DNA of 64,000 nucleotides, from NCBI GenBank assembly GCA_029243025.1, contig JAQWSU010000045.1, positions 186,001 through 250,000 on the forward strand, in the 5' to 3' direction. The notes beneath the pieces are model-generated. The model saw only the letters and a list, made by a program, of their open reading frames with translations, had not been told where the DNA came from and made no database searches. Positions 10,265 to 19,842 of this stretch are shown in pieces. A program made the translations under genes and the position numbers. The stretch's first letter is position 1. Every line of letters starts with the position of its first letter. This DNA comes from Pirellulaceae bacterium. GTDB taxonomy: Bacteria; Planctomycetota; Planctomycetia; Pirellulales; Pirellulaceae.

Positions 10265-12022
10265 TTACGGATTGACCGATTTCTCATCGACGCGCTGCTC
10301 CGGAAAAGGAGTCGCGGAAACTCGCTCCGCCCATTCGGCCCACTTGCCTTTCAACAACGCGACTTTCTCAGGTTCGTTTGCGGCCAGGTTACGGGTCTCA
10401 CTGCGATCGTCGCTGAGATTGTACAGCTCCCAGGTTTTGTCTGATCGGTCATTACCGGTGACCAGCTTCCAATGGCCGTCACGGACAGCCGAGTGATTTT
10501 CGTGTTGCCAAAAGATCGTTCGTTTCTTGGCTGGCGCGTTTGGATTCTTAATAAAAGGTAGCATGCTAATACCTTCCATCGGCGGAATCGCTTTTCCTTG
10601 GTACCTCTTCGGATACTCCGCCTCGGCAATATCGCAAAGCGTTGGCATCACGTCGATTAAGTGGAAAAATTCCTTCGATGAGATGGAGCCAGGTCGATTG
10701 ATTCCGGCTGGCCAATGGAGAATAAACGGACTCGCAATGCCGCCTTCATGAACAAACTTCTTGAACTTCCGCAGCGGCGTATTTGAGTAGGCTGCCCAGC
10801 ACTGGCCCTGCGAGATTGACCAACCGCTCTTATTGCGCCACTCTTGGTAGTTATCCGATCGGTAATCATATCGGTTCCAGCCAGATTTCACGTGGTCGTC
10901 CCGGCCCTTCTTCCAATTCATACCAAAAAGCCCCATTTCTCCGGAACAGCCGTTGTCGGAAATGAAAGCGATCACGGTGTTGTCGAAGATCCCCTGCTGC
11001 TTTAAGTGAGTTATCAACCGGCCGATATTCTGATCCAGATTGTCGATTTGGCCAGCGTACATCGCTCGGCGAAAGTCCATTTCTCTTTGATCTTCCGGGG
11101 AGAGCGATTCCCAGGCAGGAAGGCTTTCGGTTTCGACACCGACCTCGCTGAAGCCAGGAACTTTGTCGTTACGGAATCCTTTGACCTCGGGCAGTTGTTG
11201 GTTCTGTGAAACCAGCCCCATCCGTTTCATTCGTTCGAGCTTCTCCTTGCGAAGCACATCCCAGCCCCTCATGTATCGACCTCGGTACTTATCGATCAAG
11301 TCGTCAGGCGTTTCGAGTGGAAAGTGCGGGACGTTGTAACAGAGATGCAGCAGGAATGGCTGGGACGAACTGTTCGTCGCCTGACTAATGTAATCGAGCG
11401 CAACATCAGTGAAGAAATCGGTTGTGTAAAATTCGGCTTCCGGACGATAGGGATTGGTAGGATTTTCTTGAGCTTCGATAAACAGCTGCTTGTCACGGTA
11501 GATATCGCAGCCTTTGAGTACTTTCCAGTAGCTATCGACGTGGGAATAGATCCCGGTGAACTTCTGGAAGCCGCGGACTTCCGGGCGGGCGATCAAATCC
11601 GTATGCCCCACGTGCCATTTCCCTGACATCATCGTTTGGTAACCGGCGTCTTGCAAAACTTCCGCAAAGGTCACGCACTCCTCGATCAGATTTGGACGAT
11701 AACCGTGACCGTAGTCACGATAAGCCATAAAGCCGATTCCTGTCTGATGCGGATAGAGCCCTGTCAGCAGACTTGCCCGTGACGGACAGCAGCGAGAGGT
11801 ATTGTAGAACTGCGTGAAACGAACGCCGCCCTCGGCAAGTCGATCAAGGTTCGGGGTATCGATTTCACCGCCATAGCAGCCGAGATCAGAATAGCCCAAA
11901 TCATCCACCAAAATGGTAATGATATTTGGGCGTTGAGACTCAGCAAACGAGGGTTGAACCATGGTGAGAAATGCGGCGGCAACAATGCATAACGCTGAAA
12001 TTCTATATTTTCGAATCATCAT
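10265..12022 (-). CDS. Arylsulfatase (type I sulfatase), exported
   Basis: A 585-residue periplasmic or secreted sulfatase, with a signal peptide of about 27 residues followed by the alkaline-phosphatase-fold core. The formylglycine motif is canonical: C78-C-P-S-R82, continuing ASLLTG. The paired calcium-binding aspartates (VDDLGYSD) and the later SDNG motif are present. C78 must be converted to formylglycine by FGE or anSME; neither gene is in the window. Its length and spacing suit an arylsulfatase A-like subfamily; the substrate is unknown. It lies 52 bp downstream of the GH127 gene on the same strand, so the two are probably co-transcribed and may act on one polysaccharide. The ATG-ATG start gives a double Met; either could be used. 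Confidence 0.93.
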   Translation of the reverse strand: MMIRKYRISALCIVAAAFLTMVQPSFAESQRPNIITILVDDLGYSDLGCYGGEIDTPNLDRLAEGGVRFTQFYNTSRCCPSRASLLTGLYPHQTGIGFMAYRDYGHGYRPNLIEECVTFAEVLQDAGYQTMMSGKWHVGHTDLIARPEVRGFQKFTGIYSHVDSYWKVLKGCDIYRDKQLFIEAQENPTNPYRPEAEFYTTDFFTDVALDYISQATNSSSQPFLLHLCYNVPHFPLETPDDLIDKYRGRYMRGWDVLRKEKLERMKRMGLVSQNQQLPEVKGFRNDKVPGFSEVGVETESLPAWESLSPEDQREMDFRRAMYAGQIDNLDQNIGRLITHLKQQGIFDNTVIAFISDNGCSGEMGLFGMNWKKGRDDHVKSGWNRYDYRSDNYQEWRNKSGWSISQGQCWAAYSNTPLRKFKKFVHEGGIASPFILHWPAGINRPGSISSKEFFHLIDVMPTLCDIAEAEYPKRYQGKAIPPMEGISMLPFIKNPNAPAKKRTIFWQHENHSAVRDGHWKLVTGNDRSDKTWELYNLSDDRSETRNLAANEPEKVALLKGKWAEWAERVSATPFPEQRVDEKSVNP

Positions 12023-12074
12023 GAATATCCGTGTTCTGAAGCGATGCTATGAAGCGAAAAGCATTCCACGTCGT

Positions 12075-14555
12075 CTATGGATTCTCAAATTCTGTCATCA
12101 ATTCGAGTATCCCCACACAAGCATTTTCGCGGGGCGTCATTCGCACGCGAATCGCGTCGCAGTCGACAGGCCCTGCCGGGTGGACAACGTTGTATTGATT
12201 TGCACGCGTTCCGTACTCGTCCGTCACATACAGTTGGAACGGCTTCCACTTCCCATTCTCTTCGACTTCCAGCGACCATTGAGCCGGAAATTTCACATCG
12301 AATTGGTCCTGCATCCAATAAACGCCAACACTTCGCAGACTCTTGGTTTCCTCGAATCGAGCTTCGATCCATTGGGGCTTTCCTCGCTGCGGACGACTGG
12401 TCCAACGGGCAACTTTTCTGCCGCTGGAATAGTGCGGTTCCTTCCTGTCACCAATGGCAGTGACGGTGTCTTCGTCAAACGTGTGCGAGGCAGTGACTTT
12501 CGAGAAAATGCTCTCCTTGGGCAATCGATGTGGGTCAAATACCGCCAGCTCTTGATCACGAGGAAACCAAACGGTCATCGAACTGACACCCCGATTGTTC
12601 CACGCGTAGTAGGGAATCAAGTTCAACGGTAAATCTTTCACCGACGCGTCTGCCGTGACCGTCTCGGCATCGACTCTTACTTGTAGGAACGACCCTGAGT
12701 CAATCTTATTTGTCGTCACGCTCGCATTTTCAAGATCGGGAGTCTTTGAGAAAAAGAAACGTTGTGTCGCACCACCGTTATCGACACCCTCCGCACACAG
12801 GACAAAAGGGCCGCGTGTCAGTGCAATGCGTTGCACATTTGCCTTCACCGAGGGATGACAATCGTTGATACGGACCTGCATCGGCAGAATCAACCGCACG
12901 CGATCGCCCGCTTTCCATTGCCGGTCGATGGCCACGAAGCCCTTCTCGATCTGCATTGGAATCTCTTCGCCGTTGACAGTCAGTTTAACGGGCTCAGCAG
13001 ACGGACCCATATAACGGTATAACTCCCCCGGCACAAAACGCTCGCCTGTCCAGGTCGGTATCCTTAACAGCATGCGAAACCGCTGAGGCTTATCGGGATT
13101 CACGACCACGCTGATTTCGCCATCATTCGGATAAGCCGTCAGCTGCTCAAGTCCAATCTTCACCTCGTCCAACAGAATCTCCGTGCGACTCTCGGCGTAG
13201 AACGTGATGTAGATGTCCCGATCATCATGGGCATAAGTCATACCGGGCACCTGCGGCAACAGACGAGCCATGTTCGACGGACAGCAAGCCGTACCAAACC
13301 ACGGAGCTCGCCCGGCAGTACCGTGATTGAACGGATGCTTGCCGTCCGCGTCCAGCGGGTTGACGTAGAAGAAACGATTGCCTGCAAGGTTCACCGCAGC
13401 AAGCACATTATTCAGTAATGCAACCTCTGCAACATCCAAATACTTGGCGTCTTTGTGCAACAGAAACATGCGGTAGTTGAAAAGCACATTGCCCACTGCG
13501 GCGCAGGTTTCATTGAAAGCGTCCGCATTGGGAAGTTCGTACTGAGGCCCAAAACCCTCGATCCCATGAACCGCACCGAGCCCACCGGTGATATGCATCC
13601 GCGTATTGGTAATGTTTCCCCAGATTTGATCAAGCGTCTCGCCATAACCGGCCTCTCCGGTCAGCGTTCCAACATCGGCCATCGCCGAGTAAAGGTATGT
13701 CGCGCGTACCGCATGACCGACGGCTTCTTTCTGCTGCATGACAGGCGCATGCTGTTGAGCGTAGGTGGGTGCCATCACGCCTTCACCCTGCGGAACGTAC
13801 GTTACGCCGCGTATTTCAAGAAACTTTCTCGCCATGTCAAGGTAGAGCTGCTTTCCGGTTACCCGATGCAGCTTGACCAAAGCTAATTCCAGTTCCTGAT
13901 GACCAGGTGCCTGGCGGATCGGCTTGCCCTGATTGTATTTTGGATCGCCAACAAAGAAGACTTGATTGATGTGCTGAGCATTCTTTTCAGCGACATCGAG
14001 TAATCGCCGTTTTCCTGTAGCTTGATAGTAAGCGATCGCTGCCTCGTAAAGATGCCCGACGTTGTAGAGCTCGTGACTATGAACGACAAACGTAAATGGC
14101 GAGTCCCCCATCATGTGTTGTTTTTTACCCACACGCGTTGTGTGCGAGGGATAAAGATATCCGTTTCCCTCTTGCGCGGCCTCGATCAGCGTCGCCAGTT
14201 CGTCAAGCTTTGCTTCCAGATCCAGATCTCGACGCAACTGCAACAAATAAGCCGCACCCTCCATCACCTTATACAGATCGGAGTCAATAAACCGGTGTGG
14301 CCGATGCCCTTTCAATTCCTTGCCCGCGAGAAAATCGCGGGCAGCTTGAAGGTGTTCGACCCCCGGTTGAGTGCGTTCAAACGCAAAGGGCACAAGCGTC
14401 TTACGTTGCGTCTCCAACCGTGGACGCCAAAAATCACTCGTCATTTCCACTCGATTGAACGGCACCGGCTGCAAAGGATAGTCAGCAACTGCCAAATCCA
14501 CCGTCACTTGAAGACAAAGAGGCAAAACAAGGATTGCCAAAACCCCAATCTTCAT
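12075..14555 (-). CDS. GH127 beta-L-arabinofuranosidase-like glycosidase (DUF1680)
   Basis: An 826-residue exported glycoside hydrolase of the GH127/DUF1680 type. The signal peptide is at residues 1-25. An (alpha/alpha)6-barrel region follows and contains the family's zinc/thiolate site: E349 and C351 in a NETC motif, and C424-C425 in TACCPSN. In the characterised family members one of the paired cysteines is the nucleophile, so the key residues look intact. A beta-rich region and a C-terminal discoidin-like segment (about 690-826) probably bind sugar. The ATG at 14555 is preferred over an upstream in-frame TTG, since it begins the signal peptide and follows a G-rich RBS. It sits upstream of, and probably in one transcript with, the sulfatase at 10265-12022, which suggests a sulfated arabinose-containing glycan as substrate (inference). 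Confidence 0.9.
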   Translation of the reverse strand: MKIGVLAILVLPLCLQVTVDLAVADYPLQPVPFNRVEMTSDFWRPRLETQRKTLVPFAFERTQPGVEHLQAARDFLAGKELKGHRPHRFIDSDLYKVMEGAAYLLQLRRDLDLEAKLDELATLIEAAQEGNGYLYPSHTTRVGKKQHMMGDSPFTFVVHSHELYNVGHLYEAAIAYYQATGKRRLLDVAEKNAQHINQVFFVGDPKYNQGKPIRQAPGHQELELALVKLHRVTGKQLYLDMARKFLEIRGVTYVPQGEGVMAPTYAQQHAPVMQQKEAVGHAVRATYLYSAMADVGTLTGEAGYGETLDQIWGNITNTRMHITGGLGAVHGIEGFGPQYELPNADAFNETCAAVGNVLFNYRMFLLHKDAKYLDVAEVALLNNVLAAVNLAGNRFFYVNPLDADGKHPFNHGTAGRAPWFGTACCPSNMARLLPQVPGMTYAHDDRDIYITFYAESRTEILLDEVKIGLEQLTAYPNDGEISVVVNPDKPQRFRMLLRIPTWTGERFVPGELYRYMGPSAEPVKLTVNGEEIPMQIEKGFVAIDRQWKAGDRVRLILPMQVRINDCHPSVKANVQRIALTRGPFVLCAEGVDNGGATQRFFFSKTPDLENASVTTNKIDSGSFLQVRVDAETVTADASVKDLPLNLIPYYAWNNRGVSSMTVWFPRDQELAVFDPHRLPKESIFSKVTASHTFDEDTVTAIGDRKEPHYSSGRKVARWTSRPQRGKPQWIEARFEETKSLRSVGVYWMQDQFDVKFPAQWSLEVEENGKWKPFQLYVTDEYGTRANQYNVVHPAGPVDCDAIRVRMTPRENACVGILELMTEFENP

Positions 14556-14725
14556 CGCTATCGCCCCCAAAACAGGCCCGGAAGGGATTTAAACACAGCG
14601 GATTTTAACATAATCAATTTATCCGTGGTTTTTTTTGCAATCAACAAATGGTTTTTCTAGAATCGCGGCAATCGTCTTAGTTTGTTAATTTCTAGGCTTT
14701 GCCAGACAAACCATCGGAGCACAAC

Positions 14726-15991
14726 ATGAGGACACACGCTTTCCTAATCAAGATTCTTTCGTTACTAATACTAACCGCCTCTTTGTCATCTTTGGACGCA
14801 GGTCAAAACTTCACCGACTTTGGCGATGATCATCTCTGGAGCAATCCAGACAATTGGTCCACCGGTGTCGTTCCTGATGACTCCCTTACCCACCCAAGCG
14901 AGGTCGATCCAAAATGGCATACGGATATTCAGATGGTGTCGGATGACACCACTCTTTTGATCGATTCAACGGTCGACGCCAATGTTTTCAGCTTACACGT
15001 AGGCGCGTTTGGGGGTGATAACCGACTCGAAATGACCGGGGGTTCATTAACAGTTGGCAATTGGGCCTTGAACGTCGGTCGAGGCGGAAATCGTGCCAAT
15101 CATGAAGGCTCATTTGGCCATATGATCATGTCCGGTGGAACCATCAACGCTCCTTTCGTGGTGGTACCCGAACAGTTTGTTGGTAGCGACGACGATCAAG
15201 TACAAAAGGGAGAGGTATCGATGAGCGGAGGCACCATCAACGCGAACTGGCTTCGTGTTGGCGGAAAGATTGGCGAAGGATCGATGTCGCTGAGCGGCAC
15301 GGCAGAAATCAATCTCTCAAGTCACCTAGATATGAACCCGGATAACACAGGAAAAGCTGCGATCGACCTAAGTGACGAAGCCATTGTGAATATTTCCGGC
15401 GCTCGGAATTTCAACAAGTATCAAGCCTACATCGACGAAGGTTGGTTGACTGCCAATGGAGGTTCGACATCCGCAATTCTTAGCGAAACAGACAATGGAC
15501 TCAGCATTAGCGCTGGTTCCGCGGTGGCCGGTGATTTTGATAATGACGGCGCTTGCACCGTCGCGGACATCGACATTTTACAGACCGCGATTCGCTTGAA
15601 TGATGAACAAAGCCCATATGATCTGGATCAAAATGGAACGGTAGATTTGCAAGACCTGGAATACATGATTCACGAAATCAAGAATACATGGCTTGGAGAC
15701 GCCAACCTGGATGGGGAATTCGATTCGTCGGATCTTGTTAACGTTTTTCAAACAGGCGAATACGAAGATGACATCGAGTTCAACTCAACGTGGGCAACTG
15801 GCGACTGGACCGCCGACGGCGAATTCTCATCAGCTGACTTTGTTGCTGCCTTCAGTGACGGTGGGTATGAAATGGGAGTGAGGACAGCCGTTCAAGCAGT
15901 TCCCGAACCCAACTCGCTCGTATTGTTTTGTACAGCTTTGTTGGCCGCATGCTTGAAGTTGAATCGGATGCCGCGTTCGTCAAGGTCTTAA
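14726..15991 (+). CDS. PEP-CTERM protein with dockerin-type repeats
   Basis: A 421-residue exported protein. The signal peptide is MRTHAFLIKI..., ending near ...SLDAG. The middle is a beta-helix-like repeat region (LEMTGGSLTVGNW, MIMSGGTINAPF, VSMSGGTINANW, MSLSGTAEINL), the autotransporter-type pattern common in planctomycete surface proteins. A dockerin/EF-hand block follows (about 278-390; DFDNDGACTVADID, GDANLDGEFDSSDLV), then a PEP-CTERM signal (VPEPNSLVLF) and a short basic tail. ATG 14726 is chosen over earlier starts because GGAG lies 6 bases upstream. It is the only plus-strand gene inside the sulfatase island and is divergent from GH127. It may anchor or organise enzymes at the surface (inference only). 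Confidence 0.85.
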   Translation: MRTHAFLIKILSLLILTASLSSLDAGQNFTDFGDDHLWSNPDNWSTGVVPDDSLTHPSEVDPKWHTDIQMVSDDTTLLIDSTVDANVFSLHVGAFGGDNRLEMTGGSLTVGNWALNVGRGGNRANHEGSFGHMIMSGGTINAPFVVVPEQFVGSDDDQVQKGEVSMSGGTINANWLRVGGKIGEGSMSLSGTAEINLSSHLDMNPDNTGKAAIDLSDEAIVNISGARNFNKYQAYIDEGWLTANGGSTSAILSETDNGLSISAGSAVAGDFDNDGACTVADIDILQTAIRLNDEQSPYDLDQNGTVDLQDLEYMIHEIKNTWLGDANLDGEFDSSDLVNVFQTGEYEDDIEFNSTWATGDWTADGEFSSADFVAAFSDGGYEMGVRTAVQAVPEPNSLVLFCTALLAACLKLNRMPRSSRS

Positions 15992-16137
15992 CCATTCGCC
16001 TGATGCCAATCCGGCCAACCGCTTCGTCTCACCAGACCGCTAGAGCAAACTTTGCGACAGAAGGCTCATCCAATAGCAGCAGTCTGACGAATGCTGTTTT
16101 CCGCAGATGACCGGAGCACGTCACACTCGTTTCTATC

Positions 16138-16170
16138 AAAACGCCCTCATCGATGACGGAGGGCGTTTTT
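16138..16170. terminator. Bidirectional Rho-independent terminator
   Basis: An 11-bp perfect stem, AAAACGCCCTC (16138-16148) with GAGGGCGTTTT (16159-16169), closes a 10-base loop. It has T residues on the plus-strand exit and A residues on the other side. It lies between two convergent genes and can serve both transcripts. Confidence 0.8.
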
Positions 16171-16244
16171 CGATCAGGAAACGATAACGTTTTACCCATG
16201 ACATGGGTTCGGGATTCAGACGTCTACCAAAGTTGATAGACGCT

Positions 16245-18212
16245 TCATGGCGATTCCTCATCCCGGTATTGCCCTAAGCCATCCGAACTCCAACGATAAT
16301 AAGTTTCTTCCCCAGTGATGGCTTTCATCGCACGCTCAAATGGCTGATTGAGCCCGTAGGGAATACCTCGCAATTCTTTTACGTTCATCTGGGCGGCCGC
16401 ACCTCGTAATGCTGCCAGGGCGGGCTGGAGTGCGTTGTTGGCAGATGGAGGCTGCGTGTCGAGAATACATGAAGCCCTCACTCGGGCAGCTGGAACCGGA
16501 TGGTTCAACGCAGCGATGATCGCTGGAAGCCCCGCTTCATAGCGGCCGAGGTTAAAAAGGCCGTCGGCCGCAGTTGTTGAAACACTGACCGATTCGTCCT
16601 TCGTGGCATCCAACAAACCGGCAATGACATCGGTATCGTTGGACCGAAGAGTCACCAACCCAAGCACGGCCCAAAAGCGGACGGCTGCATCAGCATCTTT
16701 CATCCGGTCAAGCAGCCGAGGAATTGCCGTTTTGCCCTGGATCTGCAGGTCAGCCGTGTCGAGGATCTGCTCGTAGTTTTCCAGAGACTGACCCAAATCC
16801 CAGTGCGATGCGTGGGATACCGCCCGTTGCAACGTTTCAGACTCCTCGATCAAGGCCAGGTCGCGGGTTTCGAGCATCCAATCGTGAAGCCGCTTCCGCA
16901 TCTTTTCCGCGACTTCTGCATAACGAGGATCATCGATCACGTTATGAATCATGTGAGGATCGTATTGGGAATCATACAGCTCCTCCAAGGGCTTAAAACG
17001 TCGGTTAAGCATCGCCTGCGGTCCGGTTAGCTCACCCTGTCTCGCGAGCTCAACCCATCTCTTTAAAACCGGAGCGTTAAATTCATAATCTTCGTATGGT
17101 TTGAAAGGCAGGTGAGAGAAAAAGTTACGTTGATAACGAAATCGATTGTCACGCACGCTGCGAACCATTTCATAGCGGCTATCTAAGCGATCTCTCATAC
17201 CAATCAAGAAGTCGTGATAGTCAATTTCACCGGGCCCCGTCTGACACAGCAAGGGCTGGCCATCCATCCAGCTAGGCGTTTCTAAATCAGCCATTGCCAG
17301 GACAGATGGTCCGAGATCCATTAGTGTCACCAGACCGTCAATCGTCGATCCAGGATTTGCTGGCGCCAAGTGCTGATATCCCTTCGGAAATCGAACGATC
17401 AGTGGAACATGCGTGCCCTGCTCCCAGGCGTTGTGTTTTCCTCGCGGCATGCCAACACCATGATCGGCCCAGACGAAAACAATGGTGTCTTCCCAGAGTC
17501 CGTCATCTTTCAACTGTTGGATGATTTCACCGGCCTGATAGTCCACCTGAGTGACCGCGTCGTAGTAGCGCGACCACGCCTTGCGAAATACAGGCACGTC
17601 GGGATGATAGGGAGGAATCGGAGCCTTCGCAGGATCGTGAAAATCTTCCGACTTAAGTCGATCCAATCGCTGCTGAACGATCCCATCTTCAGAGATCTTT
17701 GTGATGCTGGAATGGCAGGCTCCAAAATTGAAGACGGCAAAGAACGGCTGCTCTTTGTCAGGCCGATTCCTCCAATGGGCTTTCTTCGAACTTTCGTGCC
17801 AACGATCACCTCCAATGTTGTAATCCTTCTTAGCGTTGTTGCTGGTGTAATAACCCGCTTCACGCATCAGATTCGGAAGCATTTCGACAAACGCAGGTGG
17901 TTGTCCCACATTGCTGCGATGATGTTGCGTTCCCAATGAAGTTGGATACATACCGGTGATGATGCTCGAACGAGACACCGAACAAACGGGCGCAATTGAA
18001 TGTGCCTTGGTATAGCGAATACTCATGTCCGCGAGCTGATCGAATACGGGAGTGCGCGCGTATTCGTCGCCATAACAGCCCATCATCGGCGTGATATCTT
18101 CGAGTGAAATCCAAACAATGTTGGGGCGGGCAGAGCGTTCTTCGGCAGCAAGCGTGATACCCCACAAAACAGACAACAGGGAGGTCGCGATTGTCAAAAT
18201 GAATTTCGACAT
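16245..18212 (-). CDS. Sulfatase with C-terminal HEAT-like repeats
   Basis: A 655-residue exported sulfatase resembling the heparan N-sulfatase (SGSH)-like group. The signal peptide is at residues 1-23. The active-site motif is C77-S-V-S-R81 followed by SSIITGMYPT, so valine replaces the usual proline/alanine after the variable residue. The metal-site N-terminal segment is ISLEDI rather than DD, and the later motif is WADHGVGMPRGK, as expected for this subgroup. Residues about 490-625 form HEAT-type helical repeats (AVRFWAVLGLV, ADGLFNLG, PAARVRASCIL), common as scaffolds in planctomycete enzymes. It is first in reading order after the bidirectional terminator and 44 bp downstream of the next sulfatase gene. 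The substrate is unknown; an N- or O-sulfated glycosaminoglycan-like polymer is possible. Confidence 0.9.
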   Translation of the reverse strand: MSKFILTIATSLLSVLWGITLAAEERSARPNIVWISLEDITPMMGCYGDEYARTPVFDQLADMSIRYTKAHSIAPVCSVSRSSIITGMYPTSLGTQHHRSNVGQPPAFVEMLPNLMREAGYYTSNNAKKDYNIGGDRWHESSKKAHWRNRPDKEQPFFAVFNFGACHSSITKISEDGIVQQRLDRLKSEDFHDPAKAPIPPYHPDVPVFRKAWSRYYDAVTQVDYQAGEIIQQLKDDGLWEDTIVFVWADHGVGMPRGKHNAWEQGTHVPLIVRFPKGYQHLAPANPGSTIDGLVTLMDLGPSVLAMADLETPSWMDGQPLLCQTGPGEIDYHDFLIGMRDRLDSRYEMVRSVRDNRFRYQRNFFSHLPFKPYEDYEFNAPVLKRWVELARQGELTGPQAMLNRRFKPLEELYDSQYDPHMIHNVIDDPRYAEVAEKMRKRLHDWMLETRDLALIEESETLQRAVSHASHWDLGQSLENYEQILDTADLQIQGKTAIPRLLDRMKDADAAVRFWAVLGLVTLRSNDTDVIAGLLDATKDESVSVSTTAADGLFNLGRYEAGLPAIIAALNHPVPAARVRASCILDTQPPSANNALQPALAALRGAAAQMNVKELRGIPYGLNQPFERAMKAITGEETYYRWSSDGLGQYRDEESP

Positions 18213-18256
18213 TTGTATTTAGCCCGCCTTTGCGGCATCAAAAGGGTAGGGAGCAG

Positions 18257-19714
18257 TTATCGGAAAGCAGGTTCAACCATTTGCGAATTGAGTTCGTTCC
18301 AATCGTTAACCAGTTCATCGAGTCGTTCAGGCTGACTCGCTGACAAATCATGTTGTTCCGAAATATCTTTGGACAGATCAAAGAGTTTCCATTGTTTGCT
18401 CGGAAACTGCCGAACAATCTTCAGGTCGCCTTTACGCAGGGCCCGCTTCTCGCCTTGGCGCCAATAGAGGCTCGAATGGGGATCCCCCTGCGCTTCACCT
18501 GTGAGATAGGGCAAAAGGTTAACGCTATCCAGCTTCGCTTTCTGGGGGAGGGGAAGCTCCGCCGCCGCAGAGAGGGTTGCAAACAGATCCGTGCTGATCA
18601 CAGGCCGGTTATACGTTTTCCCGGCAGGCAATCTGCCAGGCCAACGCACCATCATCGGAACGCGAATGCCGCCTTCATACATTTGCCCTTTTTCTCCCCG
18701 AAGAGGCAGGTTGCTGCTCGTCAGTTCTCGAGTTGGGCCACCATTGTCACTGAGAAAAACAAGAATCGTGTCCTGCTCGAGGCCCAAGCGACGAAGTTTG
18801 TCGGTAATCGCTCCAACGCTGTCATCAAGATTCGCAAGCATGGCAGCAAAGATACGTCGCTGTACATCTTCGATCTGTTCAAATTTTTTCATGTACTGAT
18901 CGGCGGCCTGGAGAGGACTGTGGACCGCGTTGTAGGCGAGCAAGAGGAAGAACGGTTTGTCTTGTTGTCGGTCGATGAAATCGACTGCTTCACGTGTCAG
19001 GGCATCCGTCAGATATTCCTCTTCGTTAATGGGTTGGCTTCCGCGTACGATCGGATTGTTGGCGTCGTAATCCGGTTCGCTGTATTTCATGTGCGTGCTG
19101 TAGGTGACCTTTCCAAACGTTCGGCGTCCCTTGCCACCGCCAGGCAAAGTTGCGCGACGCAACCACGTCGTCACGCCCTTCCAAGGTTCGGGGACGAAGT
19201 AATGTCCCTCGTGAGTGAACCCGAAAAATTCGTCGAAGCCACGACGCATGGGGTGATAATGGGCCGATCCACCCAAATGCCATTTACCGAACAGTCCTGT
19301 GACATAGCCATTGCTTGTCAGCGCATCGGCCAGCGTTTTTTCTTTCAGTGGAAGTCCCTTTTCGGGGTCTTCGTTTTTCGCACCAGTGGGATTGAACTCA
19401 TGGCCAAAGCGAGTGCCGAAACGACCAGTCAGAATCCCCGCTCGCGACGGACTGCAATTTGGTGCGGTGACATAGCCCGAAGTAAAACGAACCCCTGCCC
19501 CCGCAATCGCATCGATATGAGGTGTCGGGATTTGTGGATTCCCCTGGCAGCCAAGCTCTCCGTAGCCTAAGTCGTCGGCCAGCAGAATGATCAAGTTGGG
19601 CATCTGGGACACACGCTGATTGCTTGTATCGGGCTGATTCGATTCTTGGGCGGCGACTGCGGCAGGGAAAATCAGCAGCAATACCACAAAACCAGGGAGT
19701 TGTTGTTTTGACAT
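18257..19714 (-). CDS. Arylsulfatase (type I), exported
   Basis: A 485-residue sulfatase with an N-terminal signal peptide (about 22 residues). It has the canonical C87-S-P-S-R91 formylglycine motif (then AGILTGRFG), a LADDLGYGELG calcium-site strand and an LSDNGGPT second metal motif. The compact length and EGGIRVPMMVRWPG strand match arylsulfatase A/N-acetylgalactosamine-sulfatase-like groups. It lies between two other sulfatase genes, 44 bp ahead of the HEAT-repeat sulfatase and 128 bp after the next. A long antisense frame across it is a codon-bias shadow. The substrate is not inferable beyond 'sulfated polysaccharide'. Confidence 0.92.
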   Translation of the reverse strand: MSKQQLPGFVVLLLIFPAAVAAQESNQPDTSNQRVSQMPNLIILLADDLGYGELGCQGNPQIPTPHIDAIAGAGVRFTSGYVTAPNCSPSRAGILTGRFGTRFGHEFNPTGAKNEDPEKGLPLKEKTLADALTSNGYVTGLFGKWHLGGSAHYHPMRRGFDEFFGFTHEGHYFVPEPWKGVTTWLRRATLPGGGKGRRTFGKVTYSTHMKYSEPDYDANNPIVRGSQPINEEEYLTDALTREAVDFIDRQQDKPFFLLLAYNAVHSPLQAADQYMKKFEQIEDVQRRIFAAMLANLDDSVGAITDKLRRLGLEQDTILVFLSDNGGPTRELTSSNLPLRGEKGQMYEGGIRVPMMVRWPGRLPAGKTYNRPVISTDLFATLSAAAELPLPQKAKLDSVNLLPYLTGEAQGDPHSSLYWRQGEKRALRKGDLKIVRQFPSKQWKLFDLSKDISEQHDLSASQPERLDELVNDWNELNSQMVEPAFR

Positions 19715-19842
19715 ATTGAAATCATTCGTCGTTGAAAAGCCATCATTTACGAATTCGTAAAAATGTCAGTGGATCCGTCGAGGGTCAAAAGCAAACGCGG
19801 CGGAGGCACGCGATCCTGGAACCGGGATAGATCTTATGCCAT

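Noticed and set aside
18350-19570. 406-codon plus-strand open frame
   Set aside because: Entirely antisense to a clear sulfatase gene; no domain, and explained by codon bias.
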